A stretch of 64,000 nt of DNA from the NCBI GenBank assembly GCA_030263275.1, contig SZOR01000009.1, positions 1 to 64,000 of the forward strand, given 5' to 3'. Under the pieces are notes generated by a model. It saw nothing but the letters and a program-made list of their open reading frames with translations, ran no database searches and had not been told where the DNA came from. Positions 7,181-15,420 of the stretch are shown here, piece by piece. A program made the translations under genes and the position numbers. Position 1 is the stretch's first letter, and each line of letters starts with the position of its first letter. The stretch comes from DSNY01 sp016861185 (lineage in GTDB: Bacteria; Pseudomonadota; Gammaproteobacteria; Burkholderiales; Burkholderiaceae_F).

Positions 7181-10100
7181 TTAAGCCGCGCGGCCGTATC
7201 CTCCGCCGCCCGGCGTGTCGATCACGAACACGTCGCCAGGCGCCATCTCGACACTGCCGATGTGCGTCAGCTCCTCGATGCGCCCATCGACGCGGATCAC
7301 ACGATTGCGGCCCGGCTCGCCGGGCTCGCCGCCGGCCAGGCCAAACGGCGCGATCGCTCGATTGTTCGACAGGATCGACGCCGTCATCGCCTCGAGAAAG
7401 CGCACGCGTCGAGTGCCGCCGCTGCCGCCGCGCCAACGCCCCTTGCCGCCCGAACCGTGGCGGATTGCGTAGCTTTCCAGCCGCACCGGGAAGCGGAACT
7501 CGAGCACCTCGGGATCGGTCAGCCGCGAGTTGGTCATGTGCGTCTGCACGACGTCGGTGCCGTCGAAGCCTTCCTTCGAATCGGCACCGGCGGCCAAGTC
7601 GACGATGCCCGCGCCCGAGCCGCCGGAGATCGTCTCGTAGTACTGATGGCGCGCGTTGCCGAAGGTGAAGTTGTTCATCGTCCCCTGCGCGGAGGCGAGC
7701 ACGCCGAGCGCGCCGTACAGCGCGTTCGTGATGCAGCTCGAGGTCTCGACGTTGCCGGCGACCACCGCGGCCGGGTAGCGCGGCGCGAGCATCGAACCTT
7801 CGGGAATCACGATCTTCAAGGGCTTCAGGCACCCTGCGTTCAGCGGGATTTCGTCGTCGACCAGCGTGCGGAACACGTACAGCACCGCGGCGACGCTGAT
7901 CGAAGACGGCGCGTTGAAGTTGTTCGGCAGTTGCGCCGACGTGCCGCTGAAATCGATCGTCGCCGAGCGGCTCGCGCGGTCGACGGTGATCCCTACCTTG
8001 ATGACGGCCCCGTTGTCGAGCCGGTATTCGAACGCGCCGTCGCGCAGCACCGTGATCACGCGCCGCACGGACTCCTCGGCGTTGTCCTGCACGTGACGCA
8101 TATAGGCCTGGACCACGTCCAGGCCGAACTGGTCGACCATGCGCAGCAGCTCCTCGCGCCCCTTCTCGTTCGCCGCGATCTGCGCCTTCAGATCCGCGAG
8201 GTTCTGCTGCGGATTGCGCGCCGGATACGGCCCGCCGGTCAGGAGCCGCAGACACTCCTGCTCCCTCAAGTGGCCGGGGCGGTCGGCGCCCCGCCCTTCG
8301 ACGAGCTGGAAGTTGGTGAACAGCACCCCCTCTTCGTCGAGCGTCTTCGAGAACGGCGGCATCGAGCCCGGGGTGATGCCGCCGATGTCGGCGTGGTGGC
8401 CGCGCGAGCCGACGTAGAAGAGGATTTCGCGCCCGGCGCGGTCGAACACGGGGGTGATCACCGTGACGTCCGGCAGGTGCGTGCCGCCGTTGTAGGGATC
8501 GTTGACGACGTAGGCGTCGCCCGGCTTCATCCGGCCGCGGTTCTCGCGCATCACCGTCTTGATCGACTCGCTCATCGACCCGAGGTGCACGGGCATGTGC
8601 GGCGCGTTGGCGATCAGGTTGCCTTCGACATCGAACAGCGCGCACGAGAAGTCGAGCCGCTCCTTGATGTTGACCGAGTACGCGGTGTTCTGCAGCCGCA
8701 GACCCATCTGCTCGGCGATCGACATGAACAGGTTGTTGAAGATCTCCAGCATCACCGGATCGACCTGCGTGCCGATCGCCTGCCGCTGCTTGCGCGCGGC
8801 CACGCGCCTGAGCACGACGTGGTCGCGCGCCGTGATCTCGGCGCGCCAGCCGGGTTCGACGACGGTCGTCGCGTTGGCCTCGGCGATGATCGCCGGGCCG
8901 TCGATCGCATCGCCCGGCCGCGTATCGGCGCGAACGTAAAGCGGCGTGTCGTGCCAGCGCCCGTCGAAGTACGCCCGCACGCGCGCCGCGGGCTGCAAGG
9001 CGCCCGCGCGGGGGGCAGCCGCGGCCCGCGATTCTTCGGCGGCGTCGCCCGCCCCGATCGCCTCGACCGAAACCGCTTCGGCGACCAGCGCGCGGTCGGG
9101 CATCAGGAACGAATAGCGCTGTACGTACGCGGCATCGAACTGCGCGCGCAGCGCGTCGAGGTCGCCGTCGAGCACGATCAGCGCGGAGTCCGTGCCTTCG
9201 TAGCGCAGATGCACGCGTCGGACGACGCGCACGCGCTCGCGCGGCACGCCCTGTTCGAGCAGATCGCGCGTCGCCTCCGCGGCGAGCGCGTCGAGCCGCT
9301 GCGCGAGCTGCGGCAGCGCCGCCGGCGTCAGGCGCAGTTCCACCGCGGCTTCGCGCATCGCCGTCTGGTCGGCGAGCCCCATGCCGTAGGCCGACAGCAC
9401 GCCGGCGAGCGGATGCGCAAAGATCGAGGTCATCGCCAGCGCGTCGGCCACGCTGCAGGCGTGCTGGCCGCCCGCGCCGCCGAACACGGTCAGCGTGTAT
9501 TTGGTCACGTCGTGACCGCGCTGCACGGAGATGCGCTTGATCGCCTCGGCCATGTTGCCGACGGCGATGTCGAGGAAGCCGGCGGCGACTTCCTCGGGCG
9601 ACTTTTTCTGTCCGGTCGCGCGTTCGATCTCGGCGGCGAGCGCAGCGAACTTGGCGCGGACGATCGCGGCGTCGAGCGACTGGTCTGCGTTCGGTCCGAA
9701 AACCCGCGGAAAGTAGTCGGGCTGAATGCGACCGAGCATCACGTTCGCGTCGGTGACCGTCAGCGGCCCGCCGCGCCGGTAGCACGCGGGGCCCGGATTG
9801 GCACCGGCCGAATCGGGGCCGACGCGCAGCCGCGCACCGTCGAAGTGCAGGATCGAGCCGCCGCCCGCGGCGACCGTATGGATGCTCATCATCGGCGCGC
9901 GCATCCGCACGCCGGCGACCAGCGTCTCGAACGCGCGCTCGTATTCGCCGGCGTAGTGCGAAACGTCGGTCGAGGTGCCGCCCATGTCGAAGCCGATCAC
10001 ACGGTCGAAGCCGGCCGCGAGGCTCGCGCGCACCATGCCGACGATGCCGCCCGCGGGACCGGACAGGATCGCGTCCTTGCCCTGGAAGCGATACGCGTCG

Positions 10101-10831
10101 GTCAGACCCCCGTTGCTCTGCATGAACAGCAGCCGCACGCCGGGCAGTTCGGCGGCAACCTGCTCGACGTAGCGGCGCAGGATCGGCGACAGATACGCGT
10201 CGACGACCGTCGTGTCGCCGCGGGCCACCAGCTTCATCAGGGGACTGACTTGGTGCGAGACCGACACCTGCGGGAAGCCGATTTCGCGCGCGAGCGCGGC
10301 GATGCGCGCTTCGTGCTGCGTGTAGCGATAGCCGTGCATCAGCACGATCGCGCAGGCGCGCAGGCCGTCGGCGTACGCCGCCTGCAGATCCGCACGAACG
10401 CGCGCTTCGTCGAGCGGCCGCTCGACCTCGCCGTGCGCGCCGATGCGCTCGTCGGCTTCGATCACGCGCGCGTACAGCAGCTCGGGCAGCACGATGTGCC
10501 GGTCGAACAGCCGCGGCCGGTTCTGGTAGGCGATCCGCAGCGCGTCGCGAAAGCCGCGCGTGATCACGAGTACGGTCGGCTCGCCTTTGCGTTCCAGCAG
10601 CGCATTGGTCGCGACCGTCGTGCCCATCTTGACGGCCTCGATCGATTCGACCGGGATCGGCGCGCCGGGCGCTACACCCAGCAGCCGGCGGATGCCGGCG
10701 ATCGCCGCGTCACGATACTGCTCGGGGTTGTCCGACAACAGCTTGTGCGTGACGAGCCGGCCGTCGGGCCGCTTGGCGACGATGTCGGTGAAGGTGCCGC
10801 CGCGATCGATCCAGAACTGCCACTTGCTCAT
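7181..10831 (-). CDS. 5-oxoprolinase / N-methylhydantoinase family, fused A and B subunits
   Basis: A 1216-residue enzyme of the OPLAH type, in which the HyuA-like ATP-binding half and the HyuB-like half are one chain. Family members hydrolyse 5-oxoproline (pyroglutamate) to glutamate, or hydantoins, using ATP. The N-terminal DRGGTFTD phosphate loop, the GPAGGIVG segment and FDMGGTSTDVS belong to the HyuA part. The HyuB part begins near residue 690 with DPVMLEIFNNLFMS and contains FYVGSRGHHADIGG. Length matches eukaryotic and bacterial 5-oxoprolinases. The start ATG at 10831 follows the DUF2848 gene by 12 bases, so the two are co-transcribed. It is the last enzyme of the operon that begins with LysR and DUF1445. 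The exact substrate (oxoproline versus a hydantoin) cannot be fixed from sequence; the D-glutamate-cyclase-family neighbour favours oxoproline. Confidence 0.9.
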   Translation of the reverse strand: MSKWQFWIDRGGTFTDIVAKRPDGRLVTHKLLSDNPEQYRDAAIAGIRRLLGVAPGAPIPVESIEAVKMGTTVATNALLERKGEPTVLVITRGFRDALRIAYQNRPRLFDRHIVLPELLYARVIEADERIGAHGEVERPLDEARVRADLQAAYADGLRACAIVLMHGYRYTQHEARIAALAREIGFPQVSVSHQVSPLMKLVARGDTTVVDAYLSPILRRYVEQVAAELPGVRLLFMQSNGGLTDAYRFQGKDAILSGPAGGIVGMVRASLAAGFDRVIGFDMGGTSTDVSHYAGEYERAFETLVAGVRMRAPMMSIHTVAAGGGSILHFDGARLRVGPDSAGANPGPACYRRGGPLTVTDANVMLGRIQPDYFPRVFGPNADQSLDAAIVRAKFAALAAEIERATGQKKSPEEVAAGFLDIAVGNMAEAIKRISVQRGHDVTKYTLTVFGGAGGQHACSVADALAMTSIFAHPLAGVLSAYGMGLADQTAMREAAVELRLTPAALPQLAQRLDALAAEATRDLLEQGVPRERVRVVRRVHLRYEGTDSALIVLDGDLDALRAQFDAAYVQRYSFLMPDRALVAEAVSVEAIGAGDAAEESRAAAAPRAGALQPAARVRAYFDGRWHDTPLYVRADTRPGDAIDGPAIIAEANATTVVEPGWRAEITARDHVVLRRVAARKQRQAIGTQVDPVMLEIFNNLFMSIAEQMGLRLQNTAYSVNIKERLDFSCALFDVEGNLIANAPHMPVHLGSMSESIKTVMRENRGRMKPGDAYVVNDPYNGGTHLPDVTVITPVFDRAGREILFYVGSRGHHADIGGITPGSMPPFSKTLDEEGVLFTNFQLVEGRGADRPGHLREQECLRLLTGGPYPARNPQQNLADLKAQIAANEKGREELLRMVDQFGLDVVQAYMRHVQDNAEESVRRVITVLRDGAFEYRLDNGAVIKVGITVDRASRSATIDFSGTSAQLPNNFNAPSSISVAAVLYVFRTLVDDEIPLNAGCLKPLKIVIPEGSMLAPRYPAAVVAGNVETSSCITNALYGALGVLASAQGTMNNFTFGNARHQYYETISGGSGAGIVDLAAGADSKEGFDGTDVVQTHMTNSRLTDPEVLEFRFPVRLESYAIRHGSGGKGRWRGGSGGTRRVRFLEAMTASILSNNRAIAPFGLAGGEPGEPGRNRVIRVDGRIEELTHIGSVEMAPGDVFVIDTPGGGGYGRAA

Positions 10832-10843
10832 CGCTGCTCCTCG

Positions 10844-11536
10844 CTAGGCCACCACCGGCAGCGCCGCGACGCGATATTCGTGCGTGATGCTGCGGCGGCG
10901 TTTCGCATCCTCGATCGCGACGCGCAGCCGCGGGGTCGGGCGCACGCCGACGCCGCCGGCGTCGGGGCGCACGGCCAGTGTGCCGCAAAACATCACGAGT
11001 CCGTCGGCGGGCTCCGCCCGCCCCACGTAGCCCGACACGAGTTCCATCAGCGGCCGGATCGCCGCGAGTTCGCCCTGCTGGTACACGACCCATTCGCCGC
11101 GCTCGAACACCTCCGAGCGCAGCACCAGCGCGTCGGCATCGCGCGCCACGTCGTCCCACGGCCAGGCGCGGCCGGCGACCGGCTTCGCGCACATCTGCTT
11201 GGACACTGCGACCGAATACGCCTCGACCTTGCGGTCGGTGTGATCGGAACCGACGGTGAGCCACCAGCGTCCGCCCGCGCGGATCAGCACCGGTTCGGCT
11301 TCGCCCGAGCTGGCTTCGCCGAGCACCTCGATCGAGTCGTCCTGTGTCAGCAATGTGCGGCTGACGCGGTAGTACAGCGGAACCTGCGAGGGTCGCGGTA
11401 CGCCGAGCGCCGCCAGCTCCTCGATGTGATGCTCGATCGCGGCGGCGTCGCGTCCGGTCCAGCCGGCGATCACCAGTTCGTGCACCCGCACAGCGAGCGG
11501 TTGCGCCCCTGAAACGTCAAGAACGAGGGAAGTCAT
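10844..11536 (-). CDS. DUF2848 family protein
   Basis: A 230-residue protein that I place in the uncharacterised DUF2848 family. The most distinctive stretch is GSDHTDR in the middle; together with a later GTLAVRP it is loosely reminiscent of fumarylacetoacetate-hydrolase-like enzymes, which would suggest a metal-dependent hydrolase or isomerase, but this is weak. The ATG at 11536 overlaps the stop of the TRAP large permease by four bases, and the oxoprolinase follows 12 bases after its own stop. It therefore sits between a transporter and an amidohydrolase-like enzyme and probably acts on the imported compound or its product. No signal peptide or membrane segment is seen, so it is cytoplasmic. 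Confidence 0.8.
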   Translation of the reverse strand: MTSLVLDVSGAQPLAVRVHELVIAGWTGRDAAAIEHHIEELAALGVPRPSQVPLYYRVSRTLLTQDDSIEVLGEASSGEAEPVLIRAGGRWWLTVGSDHTDRKVEAYSVAVSKQMCAKPVAGRAWPWDDVARDADALVLRSEVFERGEWVVYQQGELAAIRPLMELVSGYVGRAEPADGLVMFCGTLAVRPDAGGVGVRPTPRLRVAIEDAKRRRSITHEYRVAALPVVA

Positions 11537-12819
11537 TGGGAGATCACCGAAGGAAGCCACAGCGCCAGCCCGGGAAAGAAGGCGAGCGCCGCAAGCAGCG
11601 CGAACAATGCAACAACGAACGGCGCCGCGCCAAGGATCACGTCGTTCATCGAGCCGCTCGGCCGCAGGTTGTGCACAACGAAGAGATTGAGCCCGACCGG
11701 CGGCGTGATCAGCGCCGTTTCGACGAGCACGATGATCACGACGCCGAACCAGATCATGTCGAAACCGAGCGCGGCCATGACCGGCGCGATCACCGGGATC
11801 GTCGTGATCATCAGCGACAGCGTCTCCATGAAGCAGCCGAGCACGACGTAGAACACGATCACTGCGATCAGCATTTCCCACTTCGACAGGCCGAGCTTCT
11901 GCACCGTGTCGGTGAGCGCAGTCGTCAGTCCGATCGACGACATCACGAAGTTCAGGAAGTACGCGGCGACGATGATCAGCATGATCATCCCGGTGGACCG
12001 CATCGTCCCGAGCAGCGCCGCGCGCAGCATGTGCCAGTTCAGCGCCTTGTTCCACCAGGCCAGCCCCAGGCCCGCCATCACGCCGAGCGCAGCCGCTTCG
12101 GTCGGCGTGGCGATGCCGGCATAGATCGAACCGACGACGACGAGGAACAGGCCGAGCGGAGGCAACAGGTGCACGAGCCCCGCGATGCACTCCGCGAGCG
12201 GTGCCGCGATCCGCTGTCCGCCCCATGCGGGCCGCCAAGCGCAAGCGATCAGCACGACCAGCATGAAACCCAGCGCGAGCAGGATGCCGGGAACGATGCC
12301 GGCCAGATACAGCTTCGGCACCGAGGTGTTGGTCAGCACCGCGTAGATGATCATGTTGATCGACGGCGGGATCAGGATGCCGAGCGTGCCGCCGGCCGCC
12401 AGCGTGCCGAGGAACAGCCGCTCGCTGTAGCCGTAGCGCCGCGCCTGCGGCAGCGCGACGGTACCGACCGTGGCGGCGGTGGCTACGCTGGAGCCCGAGG
12501 TGGCGGCGAACAGCGCGCACGCGGCGATGTTCGAGTGCATCAGCCCGCCCGGCAGCCACGAAAGCCACTTCGCCAGCGCGCCGTACATCCGCTCGGCGAG
12601 CCCCGAGCGCAGCAACAGCTCGCCGAGCAGGATGAACATCGGCAACGCGACGAGCAGGAACTCGTTGCTCGAGCTCCACGCGATTTCGCCGGCCGCTTTC
12701 GATACGGGCAGGAACGCAAAGAGCTGCGCCAGCACCATGCCCAGCACGCCGAGCGATGCAGCTACCGGAATGGCCAGCGCCATCAGCACGAGCAGCGTGA
12801 TCAGCGCGGTCGGGATCAT
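11533..12819 (-). CDS. TRAP transporter large membrane subunit (DctM type), system 1
   Basis: A 428-residue membrane protein with about 12 hydrophobic segments. It carries the DctM-family marks: a GSSVATAATVG loop in the first half, GTLGILIPPSINMI, a PTEAAALGV stretch in mid-protein and ITPPVGLNLF near the end. It forms the sodium-driven channel that moves substrate delivered by the periplasmic binding protein. Its ATG at 12819 overlaps the stop of the small subunit by four bases, and its own stop overlaps the DUF2848 start. The reading frame is open further upstream, but the start with MIPTALITLLVLM is the family N-terminus. Confidence 0.95.
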   Translation of the reverse strand: MIPTALITLLVLMALAIPVAASLGVLGMVLAQLFAFLPVSKAAGEIAWSSSNEFLLVALPMFILLGELLLRSGLAERMYGALAKWLSWLPGGLMHSNIAACALFAATSGSSVATAATVGTVALPQARRYGYSERLFLGTLAAGGTLGILIPPSINMIIYAVLTNTSVPKLYLAGIVPGILLALGFMLVVLIACAWRPAWGGQRIAAPLAECIAGLVHLLPPLGLFLVVVGSIYAGIATPTEAAALGVMAGLGLAWWNKALNWHMLRAALLGTMRSTGMIMLIIVAAYFLNFVMSSIGLTTALTDTVQKLGLSKWEMLIAVIVFYVVLGCFMETLSLMITTIPVIAPVMAALGFDMIWFGVVIIVLVETALITPPVGLNLFVVHNLRPSGSMNDVILGAAPFVVALFALLAALAFFPGLALWLPSVISQ

Positions 12820-13433
12820 GACGCGCGCGAACCGAGGCTTTCGGTGGCGACCTGCAACTCGTCGGCGGCCTCCTCCTGGACCGAGCGCGCGCCGATCAAC
12901 CGGTTGACGGCCGCCAGGTCGCCGGCGGCCAGCGCCATGACCGAGCGCGCGAGCAGCAGGATCCCGCACACCACGAACCACGCATATCCCGTCCACCACA
13001 GCGCCAGCGGCACCGCCAGCGGCACCGCCAGCGATGTGTTCGATCGCGATCCGATCGTCCACGCGTAGCTCATCACGCCCCAGCCGTGCCAAGCGACGAG
13101 GCTCGCGAACGCGAGCAGCGCCAGTACGGCGAGCAGATCGCAGACGGCTACGACGCGCCGCGGCAGGTGCTGGTACAGCGCGTCGATGCGCACGTTGCCG
13201 CGGTTCAGCATCACGAACGCGAAGGACCAGGTCGAGCCGATGGCGAGCGCATAGCCCGACAGCTCGTCGGCCCCGCCCACCGTCACCGTCGCCAGCTTGC
13301 GCAGCACGACATCGACGGCGACCAGTGCCGCGGCTGCCAGGATCATCCATCCGCCGGCCAGTGCGGCGAGCGCCGATCCGCGCTCCGCCGCCCGCAGCGC
13401 CGGGGCCAGAAGCGTGCGCATCGTCGCCGGCAT
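12816..13433 (-). CDS. TRAP transporter small membrane subunit (DctQ type), system 1
   Basis: A 205-residue protein with four predicted membrane segments and the DctQ pattern (hydrophobic helix 1, RKLATVTVGGADELSGYAL, then a polar RGNVRIDALYQHLPRR before helix 3). It partners the DctM subunit in the inner membrane. It starts 21 bases after the binding-protein gene and overlaps DctM by four bases. The C-terminal 40 residues are longer and more acidic than in many DctQ proteins. The second candidate start (MRTLLAP, four codons in) cannot be ruled out. Confidence 0.92.
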   Translation of the reverse strand: MPATMRTLLAPALRAAERGSALAALAGGWMILAAAALVAVDVVLRKLATVTVGGADELSGYALAIGSTWSFAFVMLNRGNVRIDALYQHLPRRVVAVCDLLAVLALLAFASLVAWHGWGVMSYAWTIGSRSNTSLAVPLAVPLALWWTGYAWFVVCGILLLARSVMALAAGDLAAVNRLIGARSVQEEAADELQVATESLGSRAS

Positions 13434-13454
13434 TGGCTTTGCGGCGCCCGGCGC

Positions 13455-14504
13455 CTACTTCTTCGCGCTGACGCCGGCGACCTTGCCGACCGTGGCGTTG
13501 AAGTCGGCGACGCACTGCGGCGAGCAGCGCGCGGCCCACTTCGGCAGCGTGACCTCGTTGATCACCTTGCGCAGCAGCTCCCTGTCTGCCGCGCTCGGCT
13601 GCACGATACGCATCTTGCCTTTCTGCCCCATCGTGCACTTGTCCGTGCCGGCGTTGCATTCGTAGCCCTGCACGGTGAAGGTGTCGGCCGCATCCCACAC
13701 GTCCTTCTCGAGCTGCTGGATCTCCTTGCTCAGGAAAGCACGCAACTCGGGCTTGTATCCCTGCCACGTCTTGCCATTGACCGCATAGACGATCTGGTTC
13801 CACGACAGCGGCAGCGCGAGCAGATGCGTCGTGACTTCATGCCACTTGGCCAGGTTGCCGGACAGCGATCCGGTGATCGCGCAGTCGACGGTCCGGTTCT
13901 GCAGCGCGGGAACGACCTCGCCGAAGGACATCGTCACCGGCGTGCCGCCCAGCGCTTCGACGAGTTCGGACAAGGAGCGCCCGGCCACGCGGACCTTCTT
14001 GCCCTTGATGTCCGTCAGACCCTTGATCTCGCCGTTGCAGAACAGCACCTGCGCGGGGTACGTGCCGAATCCGAGCAGCTCGACGTTGAACTTTTCGCGG
14101 TACAGCTTCGCGTAGACGGGTTTGGTCGCTTCCGTGACCCGGCGCGCGGTGGCAACGTCCGGCAGCAAGCCCGCCAGGTCGACCATCTCGTTGGCAGGAT
14201 CGTCCGCCGCGAGATACGAGATGACCGTGGCGCCGATCTCGACCACGCCCTGCCCCATCAAGCGCAGCACCTCGGGACCTTTCAGCCCCATCTCGTTGAA
14301 ACCCTTGATCTCGGTCGTGATCGCGCCGCCCGAGCGCTCCGGCAGGTGCTTGGTCCAGAAGGGCACCTCGAAGTCCTTGTATTGCGGCAGGTTCGAGATC
14401 GATCCGACCACGCGCAAGTGGGTCTTCGGCAGGGCTTGCGCGACGGCGTTGGCCGTGACCAGCGCGGCGCACAGGGCGACCGCGGTGTGAACGATGCGCT
14501 TCAT
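13455..14504 (-). CDS. TRAP transporter periplasmic substrate-binding protein (DctP type), system 1
   Basis: A 349-residue secreted protein: Sec signal peptide MKRIVHTAVALCAAL...AVAQA, then the DctP fold with a GLTDIKGKKVRVAG segment whose arginine normally grips the substrate carboxylate. An AAAGGAGA ribosome site lies 7 bases before the ATG at 14504; the frame continues upstream but without such a signal. The C-terminal third carries four cysteines (one in GYECNAG, one in DKCTMG, two in ARCSPQCV) that could form disulfides, unusual for this family. The conserved arginine predicts a carboxylate ligand; the operon suggests glutamate, oxoproline or a related acid. Confidence 0.93.
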   Translation of the reverse strand: MKRIVHTAVALCAALVTANAVAQALPKTHLRVVGSISNLPQYKDFEVPFWTKHLPERSGGAITTEIKGFNEMGLKGPEVLRLMGQGVVEIGATVISYLAADDPANEMVDLAGLLPDVATARRVTEATKPVYAKLYREKFNVELLGFGTYPAQVLFCNGEIKGLTDIKGKKVRVAGRSLSELVEALGGTPVTMSFGEVVPALQNRTVDCAITGSLSGNLAKWHEVTTHLLALPLSWNQIVYAVNGKTWQGYKPELRAFLSKEIQQLEKDVWDAADTFTVQGYECNAGTDKCTMGQKGKMRIVQPSAADRELLRKVINEVTLPKWAARCSPQCVADFNATVGKVAGVSAKK

Positions 14505-14560
14505 TCCGGTTCTCCTTTCAGGTCTGCAGGGACGGCGCTGCTGCGCCGGGACGATGCGAG

Positions 14561-15358
14561 TTACGCAGCCGCAAGCTGTTCGTTCAGGAGATCCGTCACG
14601 AGCATGCAGCCCGGCGCATGCGTAATGCACAGCGGCGGCCGCGCCGCCATCAGTGCGGCTTGCGGCGTCACGCCGCAGGCCCAGAACACGGGGACTTCTC
14701 CGGGCAGTACGTCGATCGGATCGCCGTAGTCGGGATGCCCGAGATCCCCGATGCCGATTGCCTTCGGATCGCCGAGGTGCACCGGGGCGCCGTGCACGTT
14801 CGGAAAACGCGACGTGATCTGCACCGCGCGGATCGCGTCGGCGGGCCGGAAAGGCCGCATCGAAACGACGAGCGGCCCGCGAAACGGCCCGGCCGGAACG
14901 GTCGGGATGCTGGTTCGGAACATCGCGACGTTGTCGCCTCTTTCGACGTGCCTCAGCGGCACGCCCGCGCTGACCAGCGCGTGTTCGAACGAGAAGCTGC
15001 ACCCGAGCACGAACGCGACCAGGTCGTCGCGCCACAGCTCGCGAATATCGGTGGGTTCGCCGACCAACTCGCCGTCGCGCCATACGCGGTAGCGCGGCAC
15101 GTCGGTGCGGATGTCGAGGTCGATGCCCAGACCGGGCAGGCGCGGATCGCCGGCATCGCCCACGGCCAGCAGCGGACAGGGCTTCGGGTTGCGCTGGCAG
15201 TACAAGAGGAAGTCGTACGCAAGCGCGCGCGGCAGGATCACGACGTTGCCCTGGACATAGGGCGGCGCGGCGCCGACCGTATGGTGCGCGTGGCGTCCGC
15301 TGCGCACCGCGCGCCGCACGGCAACCCCGGTGGAGAGTTCTGCTGATATCGCGTTCAT
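14561..15358 (-). CDS. DUF1445 family protein, putative D-glutamate cyclase/hydro-lyase
   Basis: A 265-residue cytoplasmic protein of the DUF1445 family. Recognisable stretches are PPYVQGNVVILP, GCSFSFEHAL, MRPFRPADAIRAVQITSRFP and PVFWACGVTPQAAL. A mammalian member (DGLUCY) converts D-glutamate to 5-oxo-D-proline; bacterial members are usually annotated only as putative hydro-lyases. I chose the ATG at 15358 because it gives the usual family length; an ATG at 15424 would add 22 residues and overlap the LysR stop. The gene lies between lysR and the TRAP binding protein on the same strand. Because a 5-oxoprolinase stands at the end of the same operon, the cyclase reaction is an attractive but unproven assignment here. 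Confidence 0.85.
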   Translation of the reverse strand: MNAISAELSTGVAVRRAVRSGRHAHHTVGAAPPYVQGNVVILPRALAYDFLLYCQRNPKPCPLLAVGDAGDPRLPGLGIDLDIRTDVPRYRVWRDGELVGEPTDIRELWRDDLVAFVLGCSFSFEHALVSAGVPLRHVERGDNVAMFRTSIPTVPAGPFRGPLVVSMRPFRPADAIRAVQITSRFPNVHGAPVHLGDPKAIGIGDLGHPDYGDPIDVLPGEVPVFWACGVTPQAALMAARPPLCITHAPGCMLVTDLLNEQLAAA

Positions 15359-15420
15359 TCGGCGGATACCCGGCGGTTCGAGTGCGCGGCACTGTGCGAC
15401 ACGCGGCTCGTCGGCGTCAA

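Noticed and set aside
5853..9785. A frame that would fuse the HDOD protein to about 900 upstream codons
   Set aside because: The upstream part overlaps the 5-oxoprolinase in a different frame and is Arg-rich nonsense; the HDOD protein has its own normal ATG at 7088.
7151..11512. A 1453-codon open frame on the plus strand
   Set aside because: It is antisense to the 5-oxoprolinase and DUF2848 genes, has no family features and no start signal; a composition artefact.
13455..15392. A longer version of the TRAP binding protein starting inside DUF1445
   Set aside because: The signal peptide and AAAGGAGA ribosome site place the true start at 14504.
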